DNA of 64,000 nt from NCBI GenBank assembly GCA_964243985.1, contig CAXTHJ010000006.1:1-64000 (forward strand), given 5' to 3'. The notes under the pieces were generated by a model. That model did not search any database, had not been told where the DNA came from, and was given only the letters and a program-made list of their open reading frames with translations. Shown one piece after another: positions 1 to 8,386 of this stretch. This stretch comes from CAIOYC01 sp964243985 (GTDB lineage: Bacteria > Pseudomonadota > Alphaproteobacteria > Caulobacterales > Caulobacteraceae). The position numbers were made by a program, and so were the translations under genes. The stretch's first letter is position 1. Each line of letters begins with the position of its first letter.

Positions 1-721
1 CCGCCACCTGCGCCCGCGCCGCCCCCAGCTGCGCTCGTGCTTGCGCCACCTGAGCGAGCGACTGTTCGCGATCCCTGCGGTTCTGGGCGAGCCGCTCGTC
101 GGTCTCGACCCCGGCGGCGCTCAGCGGCGCGTAGCGGGCCACCTGGCCCGCGTTGAAGCGATCAGTCGTCTCCGCCTGTGCGAGCTGTGCACGGTCCTGC
201 GCCGCCTGCGCGAGCGCTTGTCGGATGGCGTCGAACTGCTGGACGCGTGTCGCGCGTGCCTGCGCGACGCTCGCCTGCGCCTGCGCGATCCGCGCACCGG
301 CCTCCCCCGCGGTGGCGTCGGCGGTGCGGCGGTCGATCACGACCAGCAGCGCCCCCGCCTTGACGACCTGGTTGTCGGAGACGAGGACCTGCTCGACGTA
401 GCCGGCGATGCGGGTCGACACGTTGATCTGGTCGGCGCTGAGGTAGGCGTCGTTGGTCGACTGCTGGAAGCGGCCATAGCTGCGGTAGTGGACGAACCAG
501 TAGGCGAGGAGCGCCGCCGCCAGCACCGCGCCGACGATCAGCGCGATCCGCACCTTGGGATTGGCCAATGGCGACGGCTTATCCTCGCCGCCGCTCTCGC
601 CCTCATCGCCATCGTCGGACGATGCGTTCTCCGCGTCGCCGCCCTGCCTGGCCCGATCGCGCCCGTCGTCCCCGTCGCCCGGTTCGCCGCCACGCCCGCC
701 GGAGTTCTCGTCCGCCGCCAT
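1..721 (-). CDS. HlyD/EmrA-family efflux membrane-fusion protein (3' part outside window)
   Basis: Periplasmic adaptor of a tripartite drug efflux system, normally paired with an EmrB-type MFS pump. About 240 residues are visible from the N terminus. An acidic, Gly/Ser-rich cytoplasmic tail of about 50 residues is followed by one membrane segment (near residues 60-77, IALIVGAVLAAALLAYWFV) and then a biotinyl-lipoyl-like start (DAYLSADQINVSTRIAGYVE). A long Ala/Gln-rich coiled coil with many AQA repeats follows and runs off the left edge. The ATG at 721 has a GGAGGAGG ribosome site and overlaps the stop of the small fragment upstream (TAATG). The divergent TetR gene at 942 probably controls it. 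The long acidic tail before the membrane helix is longer than in E. coli EmrA. Confidence 0.88.
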   Translation of the reverse strand, partial: MAADENSGGRGGEPGDGDDGRDRARQGGDAENASSDDGDEGESGGEDKPSPLANPKVRIALIVGAVLAAALLAYWFVHYRSYGRFQQSTNDAYLSADQINVSTRIAGYVEQVLVSDNQVVKAGALLVVIDRRTADATAGEAGARIAQAQASVAQARATRVQQFDAIRQALAQAAQDRAQLAQAETTDRFNAGQVARYAPLSAAGVETDERLAQNRRDREQSLAQVAQARAQLGAARAQVA

Positions 722-855
722 TAGGAACCTCCTCCGGCGGGCTCGATGAGCAGCTTACCCTTCGGCTGGTGGTTGACCTCGAGCTCGACGAGCGCCGGGA
801 TGGCGTCGGCCAGCGACACCTTGAGGCCGATCGCCGCGCGCTGAATGCGCTTCAT
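721..855 (-). pseudogene. C-terminal fragment of an MDR-type NAD(P)H oxidoreductase, 44 aa
   Basis: This is a 44-residue frame with ATG at 855 and a clear AGGAGG just upstream. Its stop overlaps the ATG of the efflux adaptor. Residues VSLADAIPALVELEV and KGKLLIEP resemble the end of zinc-type quinone oxidoreductases (MDR family), whose last residues are commonly GKLVL-P. The catalytic and nucleotide-binding parts are absent, so I read it as the remaining 3' end of such a gene after a deletion that joined it to a start region. It may still serve as a translated leader coupling translation to the adaptor. The family match is by eye and weak because of the short length. Confidence 0.45.
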
Positions 856-886
856 GCCGCCTCCTGTTGGCAGGGAAGCCTCCATA

Positions 887-925
887 TGTCAGTGATAGAC
901 GATAAGGTAAAGTCTGTCACCGACA
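887..925. promoter_or_regulatory. Imperfect palindrome between divergent efflux and TetR genes (probable TetR operator)
   Basis: Two 14-nt arms, TGTCAGTGATAGAC (887-900) and GTCTGTCACCGACA (912-925), are reverse complements at 12 of 14 positions with an 11-nt spacer. They lie in the only intergenic space between the leftward efflux genes (start 855) and the rightward TetR gene (start 942). That is the usual place for a TetR operator that controls both sides. Confidence 0.6.
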
Positions 926-941
926 ATAAGGATGCAGGGCC

Positions 942-1496
942 TTGCCCAGAGACCGTGCCAAGGTGCATCGCCGGCTGCAGGAGGCGGCGATGGAGCTGTT
1001 CGAGGAGAACGGCTACGAACAGACGACTGCGGCCCAGATCGCGGCGCGTGCCGACGTGACTGAGCGGACCTACTTCCGCCACTTCGCGGACAAGCGCGAC
1101 ATCCTGTTCGAGGGTACGGAGCGCTTGGAGATGGCGCTGGTCCAATTCATCGCGGCCGCACCTCAAGGGCTGGGGCTCATGGGCGTCCTGCAACACGCGC
1201 TCTGCGAAGTGGCTTCGACGCTGGGGCAGGGCGACCTGTTCTCGGCCGCTCGCCAGGCCGTTATCTCCGCCACGCCCGCGTTGCGGGAGCGAGAAGCCAC
1301 CAAGCATGTGGTGCTGATGGCGACCATGGCGGCAGGGCTCGAACGCAGAGGATTTGAGCCCAAAGAGGCGAACCTCGCCTCACGCGTGGGCGGTGCAGTT
1401 TTCGTCTATGCGCTGGCAACTTGGTTCGAGGACACCGCAGTCCAACTCGTAACGTGCCTTGACTTGGCGTTCGAGCAGTTACGCCTGCTGGATTGA
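942..1496 (+). CDS. TetR/AcrR-family transcriptional regulator
   Basis: This 184-residue protein is of typical TetR length. The N-terminal helix-turn-helix spans about residues 8-55, with the family pattern AMELFEENGYEQTTAAQIA then TERTYFRHFADKRDILFEG. The C-terminal part is a variable helical ligand domain. The start is TTG at 942 (an AAGGA lies about 10 nt upstream); the ATG at 932 is out of frame. Divergence from an EmrA-type adaptor and the palindrome at 887-925 suggest it is a local repressor of efflux. The ligand cannot be inferred. Confidence 0.88.
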   Translation: MPRDRAKVHRRLQEAAMELFEENGYEQTTAAQIAARADVTERTYFRHFADKRDILFEGTERLEMALVQFIAAAPQGLGLMGVLQHALCEVASTLGQGDLFSAARQAVISATPALREREATKHVVLMATMAAGLERRGFEPKEANLASRVGGAVFVYALATWFEDTAVQLVTCLDLAFEQLRLLD

Positions 1497-1825
1497 TCTT
1501 AGTTAGCCAGCCCGCAGGTACGTGCTGAATGTATCTAGCTAGGTGTACTCGGATCCCTCGGGGGATTTAGCGGGCTCCCTGTTGTGCGTATACTCTCCAC
1601 CGGTTGTCATCCGCTCAGCGGGCTCGCGAACGAACCCGCGTGATTATATCACCAACCTGGCGAAGCGATCGTTGCCGGTTAAGTTTCTTCCGATGCAACG
1701 ACAAACAACGTCCTTCTGGACGCTGAACTTCCTCCCCACCCCGCATGCCGACGCGGTAGGCTCGACTAAGCTGGGAAATGTCGCCTTTCTGTTGGGCGCG
1801 CTGGCTAACGGGCACGTCGAGATCT
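1497..1825. other. Intergenic, no gene recognised
   Basis: About 330 bases between two convergent genes. Open frames here have no recognisable family pattern or convincing ribosome site. I see no strong hairpin with a T-run. Confidence 0.5.
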
Positions 1826-3493
1826 TCAAGTCACCCTCGCCGATGGGGCAAGGGCTTGACGAACGGCGGTCTCGAGATCGCCGATCTGGAACGGTTTACG
1901 CAGCACTTGGCTGGGATCGACCACGCGATGCACGGCGTCCATATCCGCGTACCCCGTGGCTAGGATGATCGGCAAGTTGGGGGCGGCGGAACGGGATTGA
2001 TTGATCACGTCCACGCCATTCAGGCCCGGCATGGCGTAATCGACGATCAGAAGTTCAGGCGTTTTGGCGCGGATTTGCGCGAGCCCTTCCACGCCGCCCG
2101 AGGCTTCGCTTACTGCGTAGCCCAGGGATTGCAGGCATTCGACGATGAACCGCCGAACGCCGTCGTCGTCCTCGATCACCAATATTCGTTCCTGTCCGCC
2201 AGCGCCGTTCTGCGGGTCGCCGGCTCCCAAGGCCGCCTCAGCGAGCGCCGGGCGCGCGGCGGGAAATCGCAGGATGACGGTGGTGCCGACGCCCTCGGCG
2301 CTCTCAAGGCCGACGGAGCCGCCGGACTGCTCCAAAAGGCCATAGACCTGGCTCAGGCCAAGGCCCGTTCCCTTGCCGATAGGCTTGGTGGTGAAGAAGG
2401 GATCGAACACCTTGTCCAGTATGTGTTTGGGGATGCCGGACCCATTGTCCTGCACTTTGATCAGCACGGCGCTTTCCACGGCCAAGGCTTCGCTGGAAAT
2501 CTGTAGCCGGCCGCCTTGCGCCATGGCGTCCCTGGCGTTGATGGACAGATTCAGAATGGCCAGCTCCATCTGGTTGGCGTCGGCCATCGCCCAGGGATCG
2601 GAAGGATCGAGGTCCATGACTACCTGGTAGAGTGGTCCGATGGTGCGCGCGAGGAGGTCGTCCATGCCCCGGATCAGCCCGTTGACGTTCACAGGCTCCG
2701 GCGTGAGGCGCTGAGTGCGTGAGAAGGCGAGGAGCTGGCGTGTGAGTTTCGCCGCGCGGTCTGCGGCTTGACCGGCGTAATCCGCAAGTCGGCCGATCCG
2801 TTCGTCTTCCACCCGCCTGCGGATCAGCTCAAGGTTTCCGCTGATCACAGTCAGAAGATTATTGAAGTCATGGGCTATGCCGCCGGTGAGCTGGCCCATA
2901 GCGTCCATTTTCTGTGACTGAACGAGGGCGGCCTGAGCCCTTTCCCGTTCCGCGATCTCCTGCATCAGCTGGTCGTTGGCGCGGGCTAGGTCCTGAGTGC
3001 GCTGGCCGATGCGTAATTCCAGAGTGCCGTTGAGTTGGCGCAGGGTTTCTTCGGCCGATTGAAGTTCATGCAGATGGCTTCGCGCCTCATATTGACGCCG
3101 ACGGGCGCGCAAGGCGGCATCTGCAGCGCTGCCCAAGGTCTCGCCATGAACCGGGCGCTCGAGCACGACCACGTTGCCGAGCTGATTGAGTATTAGCGCG
3201 GCCTCCTTCGGCCGACGTCCGGCGCGTTTGGTGGCCAATAGGATGAAGGGGAAGTCGGACCAGGCAGGCTGGGCGCTCAGCCAAGCCACCAGCCTGCCAC
3301 GATCGGTCTCGGCCAGGGATTCCTCAGTGACAAGCGCGGCTCCAGCTCCCTCCGACATCGCGGTCGCCAATTCGTTCGCGCTGCGGCACGTCACACACTC
3401 ATGACCGCTACGGGTCAGCAAGCGCTCGATAATCTGTGAATCGCGGCCCCTAAGCGCAAGCAGCAGTATGCGGCGCTCCATCGCCCCACTCAT
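1826..3493 (-). CDS. Hybrid sensor histidine kinase/response regulator, 555 aa
   Basis: Cytoplasmic kinase with no membrane segment. Residues 7-125 look like a degenerate receiver fold with no clear phospho-acceptor Asp (VTEE where a D is expected). A coiled coil (about 140-190) follows, then a HisKA dimerisation helix with GGIAHDFNN (His 208). The HATPase domain has an N box (NLSINARDAM), a G1 box (DNGSGIP) and FDPFFTTKPIGKGTGLGLS. A C-terminal receiver carries LLIVDYAMPG with the phospho-Asp. The start ATG overlaps the stop of the KaiC-like gene by 4 nt (ATGA), so the pair is translationally coupled. It probably reads out the state of that ATPase. The two larger kinases at 39-44 kb share the kinase and receiver halves. 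Confidence 0.92.
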   Translation of the reverse strand: MSGAMERRILLLALRGRDSQIIERLLTRSGHECVTCRSANELATAMSEGAGAALVTEESLAETDRGRLVAWLSAQPAWSDFPFILLATKRAGRRPKEAALILNQLGNVVVLERPVHGETLGSAADAALRARRRQYEARSHLHELQSAEETLRQLNGTLELRIGQRTQDLARANDQLMQEIAERERAQAALVQSQKMDAMGQLTGGIAHDFNNLLTVISGNLELIRRRVEDERIGRLADYAGQAADRAAKLTRQLLAFSRTQRLTPEPVNVNGLIRGMDDLLARTIGPLYQVVMDLDPSDPWAMADANQMELAILNLSINARDAMAQGGRLQISSEALAVESAVLIKVQDNGSGIPKHILDKVFDPFFTTKPIGKGTGLGLSQVYGLLEQSGGSVGLESAEGVGTTVILRFPAARPALAEAALGAGDPQNGAGGQERILVIEDDDGVRRFIVECLQSLGYAVSEASGGVEGLAQIRAKTPELLIVDYAMPGLNGVDVINQSRSAAPNLPIILATGYADMDAVHRVVDPSQVLRKPFQIGDLETAVRQALAPSARVT

Positions 3494-4986
3494 TGCGAAG
3501 TTGCCGGTGAGCCCTTCATCAGGGGCGTGCGACCGTGATAGGACGGCAAACCCCCAAGCACTCCCTCGAAATCTTCCAAAGGTTCGCCGACCTGAACGCC
3601 GTTCGGTCCAAGTCCAAATTCGCGAATACTCGTCTCGTGCGCGCTCACCCGGCTTTTGGCGATGGTGACGGCTTTGAGCACGTTTCCCTTAGCCTCGAAG
3701 TAGCGGAACAGAACGATCCCGTCGCTGAGGTAGCTGAGGTCAACGTCGGCGCGCACATCGCCGATGATGCCGTGCTGACCGAGAACCAGCATGGTGATCA
3801 CGCCCTGCTGGTTCAGATAGCTAAGGAGCTCATGCATCTGTAAAAGAAGATACTTCTCACCCGGCATGGCCTGTAGGAAGGCGTTCAAGCTGTCGATGAC
3901 GAGGAAAGTAACGCCGTCCTCTTCCACGGCGCGGCGCACCCAACTGGCGAATTCTCCAGGCGACAGTTCAGCGGGATCGATCTGAGAGATGTTCAGAACG
4001 CCATTTTCGATGTGCGGCTCCAAATCCATACCGAGGAATTTGGCGCGGGCCATCATGGTGGCGACGCCCTCGTCGAACAGAAAATAGGCGGCCTTTTCGC
4101 CCCGATGTATGGCCTCCAGGCTGCAACGCAAGGCCGTGCTTGTCTTGCCAACTCCGGATGGACCCGTAAGAAGGGTGTTGGTGCCGGGCGCCAAGCCTCC
4201 GCCCAACATCTGATCCAAAGCGGCCACCCCGGTGGACACGAGCTTGCCGGTGAAAGCGCGATGGTGTTCGGCGGCGATTAGACGGGGGAATACGGATACG
4301 CCGCCGGTCTCGATGACGAAGTCATGATAGCCGCCGCGATATTTCACGCCGCGCATCTTGATCACCCTGAGGCGCCGGCGCTCCGAGCCATAATCTTGAG
4401 CGGTCTGCTCCAGTGTAATCACGCCGTGGGCGATGCTATGCAGTTGCAAGTCGCCGGGATCTGAGCTGCGGTCGTCCAGCATCAAGACCGTGCACTGGCG
4501 TGTAGAGAAATATTGCTTCAACGCCAGGATCTGGCGACGATAGCGAAGCGAGTTTTGAGCCAGAAGGCGCATTTCCGACAGGCTGTCGAACACCACGCGA
4601 GACGGGCGCAGCCGATCCACGCACTCGATCACCCCTTCGATGGTTTCGCCGAGCTCGACCTCGGAGGGCTCAAGAATGGATTGCTCGCTTTCGGGATCGA
4701 GCCCCTCCTCGCTCACCAGCTCAAACAGCTCGATCTCGTCTAGCGACCAGTTGTGGCTGCGGGCGACCTCGCGCAGTTCCGCCGCCGTTTCCGATAGGGT
4801 GATGTAAAGACCCCGCTCCTCCGCGCGGGCGCCTTCCAGCAGGAATTGCAACGCGATCGTGGTCTTTCCGCTGCCAGGCGTGCCTTCGAGCAGATAGGAT
4901 CGCGCTTGGGTCAGGCCGCCTCCGAGGATATGGTCGAGGTCAGCGATGCCGGTGGAGATGCGATTGAAGTCGGCGGGGGGGCGCAT
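3490..4986 (-). CDS. KaiC-like double RecA-domain ATPase, 498 aa
   Basis: This is a circadian-clock-type KaiC homolog with two RecA-like domains. The first Walker A is GTPGSGKT (35-42), with a Walker B-like VVFDSLSEM near 132-139. The second Walker A is GPSGVGKT (275-282), with FLVIDSLNAF near 365. Each domain starts with the family signature of a short Thr-Gly-Leu-Asp segment and a GGGL turn (LDHILGGGL, LDQMLGGGL). Length is close to that of cyanobacterial KaiC (about 519). No kaiA or kaiB is nearby; instead the next gene is a hybrid histidine kinase overlapping by 4 nt. Such KaiC-kinase pairs occur in proteobacteria, where they are linked to stress or signalling rather than a proven clock. 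The function here is inferred. Confidence 0.93.
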   Translation of the reverse strand: MRPPADFNRISTGIADLDHILGGGLTQARSYLLEGTPGSGKTTIALQFLLEGARAEERGLYITLSETAAELREVARSHNWSLDEIELFELVSEEGLDPESEQSILEPSEVELGETIEGVIECVDRLRPSRVVFDSLSEMRLLAQNSLRYRRQILALKQYFSTRQCTVLMLDDRSSDPGDLQLHSIAHGVITLEQTAQDYGSERRRLRVIKMRGVKYRGGYHDFVIETGGVSVFPRLIAAEHHRAFTGKLVSTGVAALDQMLGGGLAPGTNTLLTGPSGVGKTSTALRCSLEAIHRGEKAAYFLFDEGVATMMARAKFLGMDLEPHIENGVLNISQIDPAELSPGEFASWVRRAVEEDGVTFLVIDSLNAFLQAMPGEKYLLLQMHELLSYLNQQGVITMLVLGQHGIIGDVRADVDLSYLSDGIVLFRYFEAKGNVLKAVTIAKSRVSAHETSIREFGLGPNGVQVGEPLEDFEGVLGGLPSYHGRTPLMKGSPATSQ

Positions 4987-5063
4987 CTGTCTTCCGCTGT
5001 AATGCGCGTCGAGCGCAGGGATATTACCTAACGAGCTTGGCCTTTTTTGGATGCAGGTTCGAC

Positions 5064-5880
5064 GGGGCTGTCACGTTAACGGCTCAAGATCAGCCGATCC
5101 CGCCCGCTCTAAATCTAGGCGCAGGTCGCCCCTGAGTACGCCTCGAAGGCTGCGGCGCGGAAGGTTCTAAGTGTTGGTCGAGTGGTCAGATGCCGGGCGG
5201 TGTAGAAGGTATTGTAGATCGCCGCATGGGTTGTGAGGAACCGCTGGGCCGAGGCCTAAGATTTGAACCCCAGCTGCTGTCGCTCCCTTTTTCGGATGGG
5301 GAGGTGGGCGTTTTCAGCCCGGTTATTCTCGCGCTTTTTGCCATCGTGACGGATGTGGGAAAAGCCGAGTTCAGCCAGCGCCGAGCCGTACGATTTTAGG
5401 CGGTCGGTGACGATGGCTTCGGGCGCCACGGGCTGGTTGCGCAGCAGCCGCTTCAACAGCTTCAACGCTGTATCAGTGTCTCTTTGTCTTTGCTTTACAA
5501 GGTCTAGCACCTCGCCTTCGTCGTCCACGGCGCGCCACAGGTACATCCGCCTTCCCCTCACCATGCACGCCATTTCGTCTAGATGCCACCGAGGGGAAGG
5601 GGCCGGCTTGCGCTTCTTCAAAGCCCGAGCGAACTGTGGCCCGAACTTGATCGTCCAGCAGCGGATGGTCTCATAGCTGACCTCGACCCCACGCTGCGCC
5701 ATCATTTCCTCTACGTCACGCAGACTCAACGTGAAGCGGAAATACAGCCATATGGCATTGCGGATCGCATCAGCGGGAACCGGCGGCGCTTGAACGATAT
5801 CGGCCGCATAAATTGCCGCCCCACAACGACTTCCTCAGCCGAAAAGTGAAGACAAGCTACAGTACGACTGACAGCACCCA
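5064..5880 (-). mobile_element. Damaged IS6-family insertion sequence
   Basis: About 815 bp, the size expected of IS6 elements. It contains one transposase gene broken by a frameshift and an internal stop. The outer ends read GGGGCTGTCA (from 5064) and, on the other strand from about 5880, GGGTGCTGTCA, so they form short imperfect terminal inverted repeats. I do not find a matching 8-bp target duplication immediately outside. A second, more truncated relative lies at 26475-26640 in the same orientation. Exact ends are uncertain by a few bases. Confidence 0.75.
5115..5809 (-). pseudogene. IS6-family DDE transposase, frameshifted and interrupted by an amber codon
   Basis: Reading from ATG 5809, the first residues MRPISFKRRRFP match the IS6 N terminus. 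A one-base loss near 5774-5777 then moves the family continuation (ADAIRNAIWLYFRFTLSLRD) to the next frame. The DDE core is intact: WHLDEM, VTDRLKSYGSA, and NNRAEN before a Pro-Ile-Arg-Lys-Arg-Glu-Arg stretch. An in-frame TAG at 5256-5258 separates LGFKS from the normal C-terminal tail (ASAQRFLTTHAAIYNTF), which runs to the stop at 5115. The total of 695 nt is one short of a multiple of three, which fits a single deletion. The gene should be inactive unless an intact copy elsewhere acts on it. Confidence 0.85.
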
Positions 5881-5967
5881 CCCAGCAGATGGTACTTCTC
5901 GCGTTCCATCAGGTCGCAGACAACCTAGCAGCCGCACCAAGCGGCCGTCCTTGACAGAGCCCGCCGC

Positions 5968-8298
5968 TTAGAAGTTGGCGGTCACGCTGACGCCGTAGGT
6001 GCGCGGCGCCAAAATGCCGTAGACGTGGTTTCCGCCCGTTTCTCCATAAACATTCACAGGCGTGTTCTCCAGGTTCTTGATGTAGCCCCTGACGACGTAC
6101 CTGTTGTCTTTAAAGCTATAGCTAAGGCTGGCGTCAGTCATGGTGTAAGACCCCTGATAATCCCAAGCTGGTACGATCGGGGAGCCGAACTCCAGCGGAT
6201 AGGAGGACGAGATTTTGGTGTTGATGGTGGCCGTAAGGGCATGGCCGTTGGAGAGCTGCCAGATGTGGTCGTAGCCCAGCAGCGTCGACACGAGCGGCAG
6301 GTTGACCAGTCTTTCGCCCGCCGGGATGGAGTTTGTGGTCGGCACACCCGAGGGGGTGTTTGCAAAAATCGCCCCGCCATAAGTGCCGTGCGCCAAGGTC
6401 ACCGAAGCCGAGAAATGGTCGGCCGGCGTCAAGGCAAACTGGCCATTTAGCTCCAGTCCGTAGGTCGTCAGGTCGCCCGCGTTTTCAACGACCAGATTGC
6501 TGCCTGCAGCCGCGGTGTTGTAGGTGGCCGGCTCCGTGATCTGCAGATTATGGAAGTCGTAATAATAGAAGTCGCCGTTCAGCTGGAGCCGATTGTCCAG
6601 GAAGCGGTTCTTCGATCCGATTTCATAGGCCGTGATCGTTTCAGGCTGAAAGTAAACCGGTGCGTGGTTCGCCGGCGCCGGCAAGTTTGGACTTCCGCCA
6701 TCGGGACCGCCGGCTATATAGCCGCTCGAGACGTTGGCGTAGAGCAGCTTGCCGGGGCTCAGGTCATATTCCAAGCCGCCCTTATAGGTGGTGTGATCCT
6801 CGGTCTGCTGGAGCTTGGCTAGGCCGGGCTGTTGTACGCCCTTGTGATCGTTGGTGTAGCGGACGCCGCCGGTGATGCGCAGCCGATCGGTGATTCCGTA
6901 GGTCGCCTGAATGAACCCGGCTTCGGAGGATTGGGGGAGGCCAGTGTAAGTGACCGCGCTTGAGCCAAGTCGCGGCGCAAGAACAGGATTGTCGTAGGCG
7001 AGCACTGTCCTTTCGAAGAAATCGCCCGTGCTGTCGAAGAAGAAGGCGCCCACTTGCCAGGCTAAGCCCCCAGCATGTGTCGCTTGGTCGTGACCCGCGA
7101 ACCGGATCTCCTCTGAATAGTCGTAGTCGTTGGAGCGGGTGGTATTGAGGTTGACGACGGCGTTCGGCAGGTTGAAGTACCGCTGGTGGGCGCCCACGAA
7201 GCCCGTGATCGAGGTCGCTGTCATCCATCCAAAGTCGTAATCAACATGGCCTTGGTAGGCTTCATCGAAGCTGTCGGTATGCCCGCCGAGGGCAATGTTC
7301 CCGCCCCCGAAGTCCGTGCAGCCTGTCGGCTTCGTGACTCCCGGTACGTAGGCGGATGTTCCGGGTACGGTCAGCGACCAAGGCTCGGAGCCCGCGCAGG
7401 GATAGGACTCCTGCACCGTGCCGTGACCGCCTTGATGCAGGTAGTCGGCTTCACCATAGATCGTCAGCCTCTCGGTAGGGCGCCAGCGCACCGAGGCGCG
7501 GACGACATCGGAATTTACGTCGTCATAATAGTTGCCGACATAGCCGTCTCTCCGATCTCGCCCATAGGCCAATCGGACGGCCAGGGTGTCGCTCAGCGGC
7601 ACATTGAGGACGCCGGTGAAGTTGTTTGCCCCATAGTTGCCGCCCTCGGCCGTCACTGAGCCCCCAAATGTGTTGCTCGGCTGGTTGGTGATGATGTTGA
7701 TCGCGCCGCCGACGGCATTGCGGCCATAAAGTGTGCCTTGCGGGCCGTTCAGATCTTCAATGCGGGACACGTCCAGGAACGCGAAGCCCGTGGGCAAGGG
7801 CCGGTCAAAGAACAGGCCGTTGACGCTCACCGCTACGGCGGGATCGGCGCGGGGATCGACGAAGTTGGATTCGACGCCGCGGATGGCGACCTGGATCGAA
7901 TTGACGAATGGCAGCAGCTGAACGCTCGGCAGAACCGCGTTCAGATCCTGGATCTGCACGATGTTCTGTTTGGCGATTGTGTCGCTGCCGACCACGTCAA
8001 GCGACGCCGCGGTCTTCTGCGCGGTGCTCTGCCGCTTTTCCGCAGTGACCACGATCTCCTGGAGCTGGGTGACATTGCTCGTCGGTGCGGTCCGCGGCCC
8101 ATCGCCTTTGGCTGAAGAGCTGGTCTGGCCCGCGGAGCCAGAAGGAGGGGGGGACTGATCGCCCGTGCCGGTGGAAACGGACGACGAGGAAGTTCCAAGC
8201 GGGACGGAGGGCGCTTGGCCAGTCTGCGCCCAGGCGGCGTTTGCGCCCAGCACCATCGCGATTGAAGCGGCCGAAGCCAGCAAAGCTTTTCGTCCCAT
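5968..8298 (-). CDS. TonB-dependent outer-membrane receptor, 776 aa
   Basis: Outer-membrane active transporter. An N-terminal signal peptide ends near AAWAQ (residue 25), and a Gly/Ser-rich linker follows. The TonB-box/plug start is EIVVTAEKRQ (about residues 83-92), and the plug has GPQGTLYGRNAVGGAINI. A beta barrel then runs to a C-terminal aromatic residue (YGVSVTANF). Length is normal for the family. ATG 8298 has a GAGGAGG ribosome site 6-7 nt upstream. It is the last gene of the leftward part of the catabolic island, behind a secreted hydrolase. It probably imports the pathway substrate or a precursor ester across the outer membrane. The substrate itself cannot be read from sequence. Confidence 0.95.
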   Translation of the reverse strand: MGRKALLASAASIAMVLGANAAWAQTGQAPSVPLGTSSSSVSTGTGDQSPPPSGSAGQTSSSAKGDGPRTAPTSNVTQLQEIVVTAEKRQSTAQKTAASLDVVGSDTIAKQNIVQIQDLNAVLPSVQLLPFVNSIQVAIRGVESNFVDPRADPAVAVSVNGLFFDRPLPTGFAFLDVSRIEDLNGPQGTLYGRNAVGGAINIITNQPSNTFGGSVTAEGGNYGANNFTGVLNVPLSDTLAVRLAYGRDRRDGYVGNYYDDVNSDVVRASVRWRPTERLTIYGEADYLHQGGHGTVQESYPCAGSEPWSLTVPGTSAYVPGVTKPTGCTDFGGGNIALGGHTDSFDEAYQGHVDYDFGWMTATSITGFVGAHQRYFNLPNAVVNLNTTRSNDYDYSEEIRFAGHDQATHAGGLAWQVGAFFFDSTGDFFERTVLAYDNPVLAPRLGSSAVTYTGLPQSSEAGFIQATYGITDRLRITGGVRYTNDHKGVQQPGLAKLQQTEDHTTYKGGLEYDLSPGKLLYANVSSGYIAGGPDGGSPNLPAPANHAPVYFQPETITAYEIGSKNRFLDNRLQLNGDFYYYDFHNLQITEPATYNTAAAGSNLVVENAGDLTTYGLELNGQFALTPADHFSASVTLAHGTYGGAIFANTPSGVPTTNSIPAGERLVNLPLVSTLLGYDHIWQLSNGHALTATINTKISSSYPLEFGSPIVPAWDYQGSYTMTDASLSYSFKDNRYVVRGYIKNLENTPVNVYGETGGNHVYGILAPRTYGVSVTANF

Positions 8299-8386
8299 GT
8301 GTCATCCTCCTCATTTTATCGGGTTCCATGATGGACCCTGTTTTTGTGTATCAACCTCGATTACAGACGTTCGCGAGGGCGGTTCC

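Noticed and set aside
1543..1968. Rightward frame after the TetR gene
   Set aside because: No ribosome site, no family pattern, and it runs into the kinase gene on the other strand.
5052..5892. Target-site duplication around the left IS6 element
   Set aside because: I compared the bases just outside both likely ends and found no matching 8-mer; old or recombined insertion is likely.
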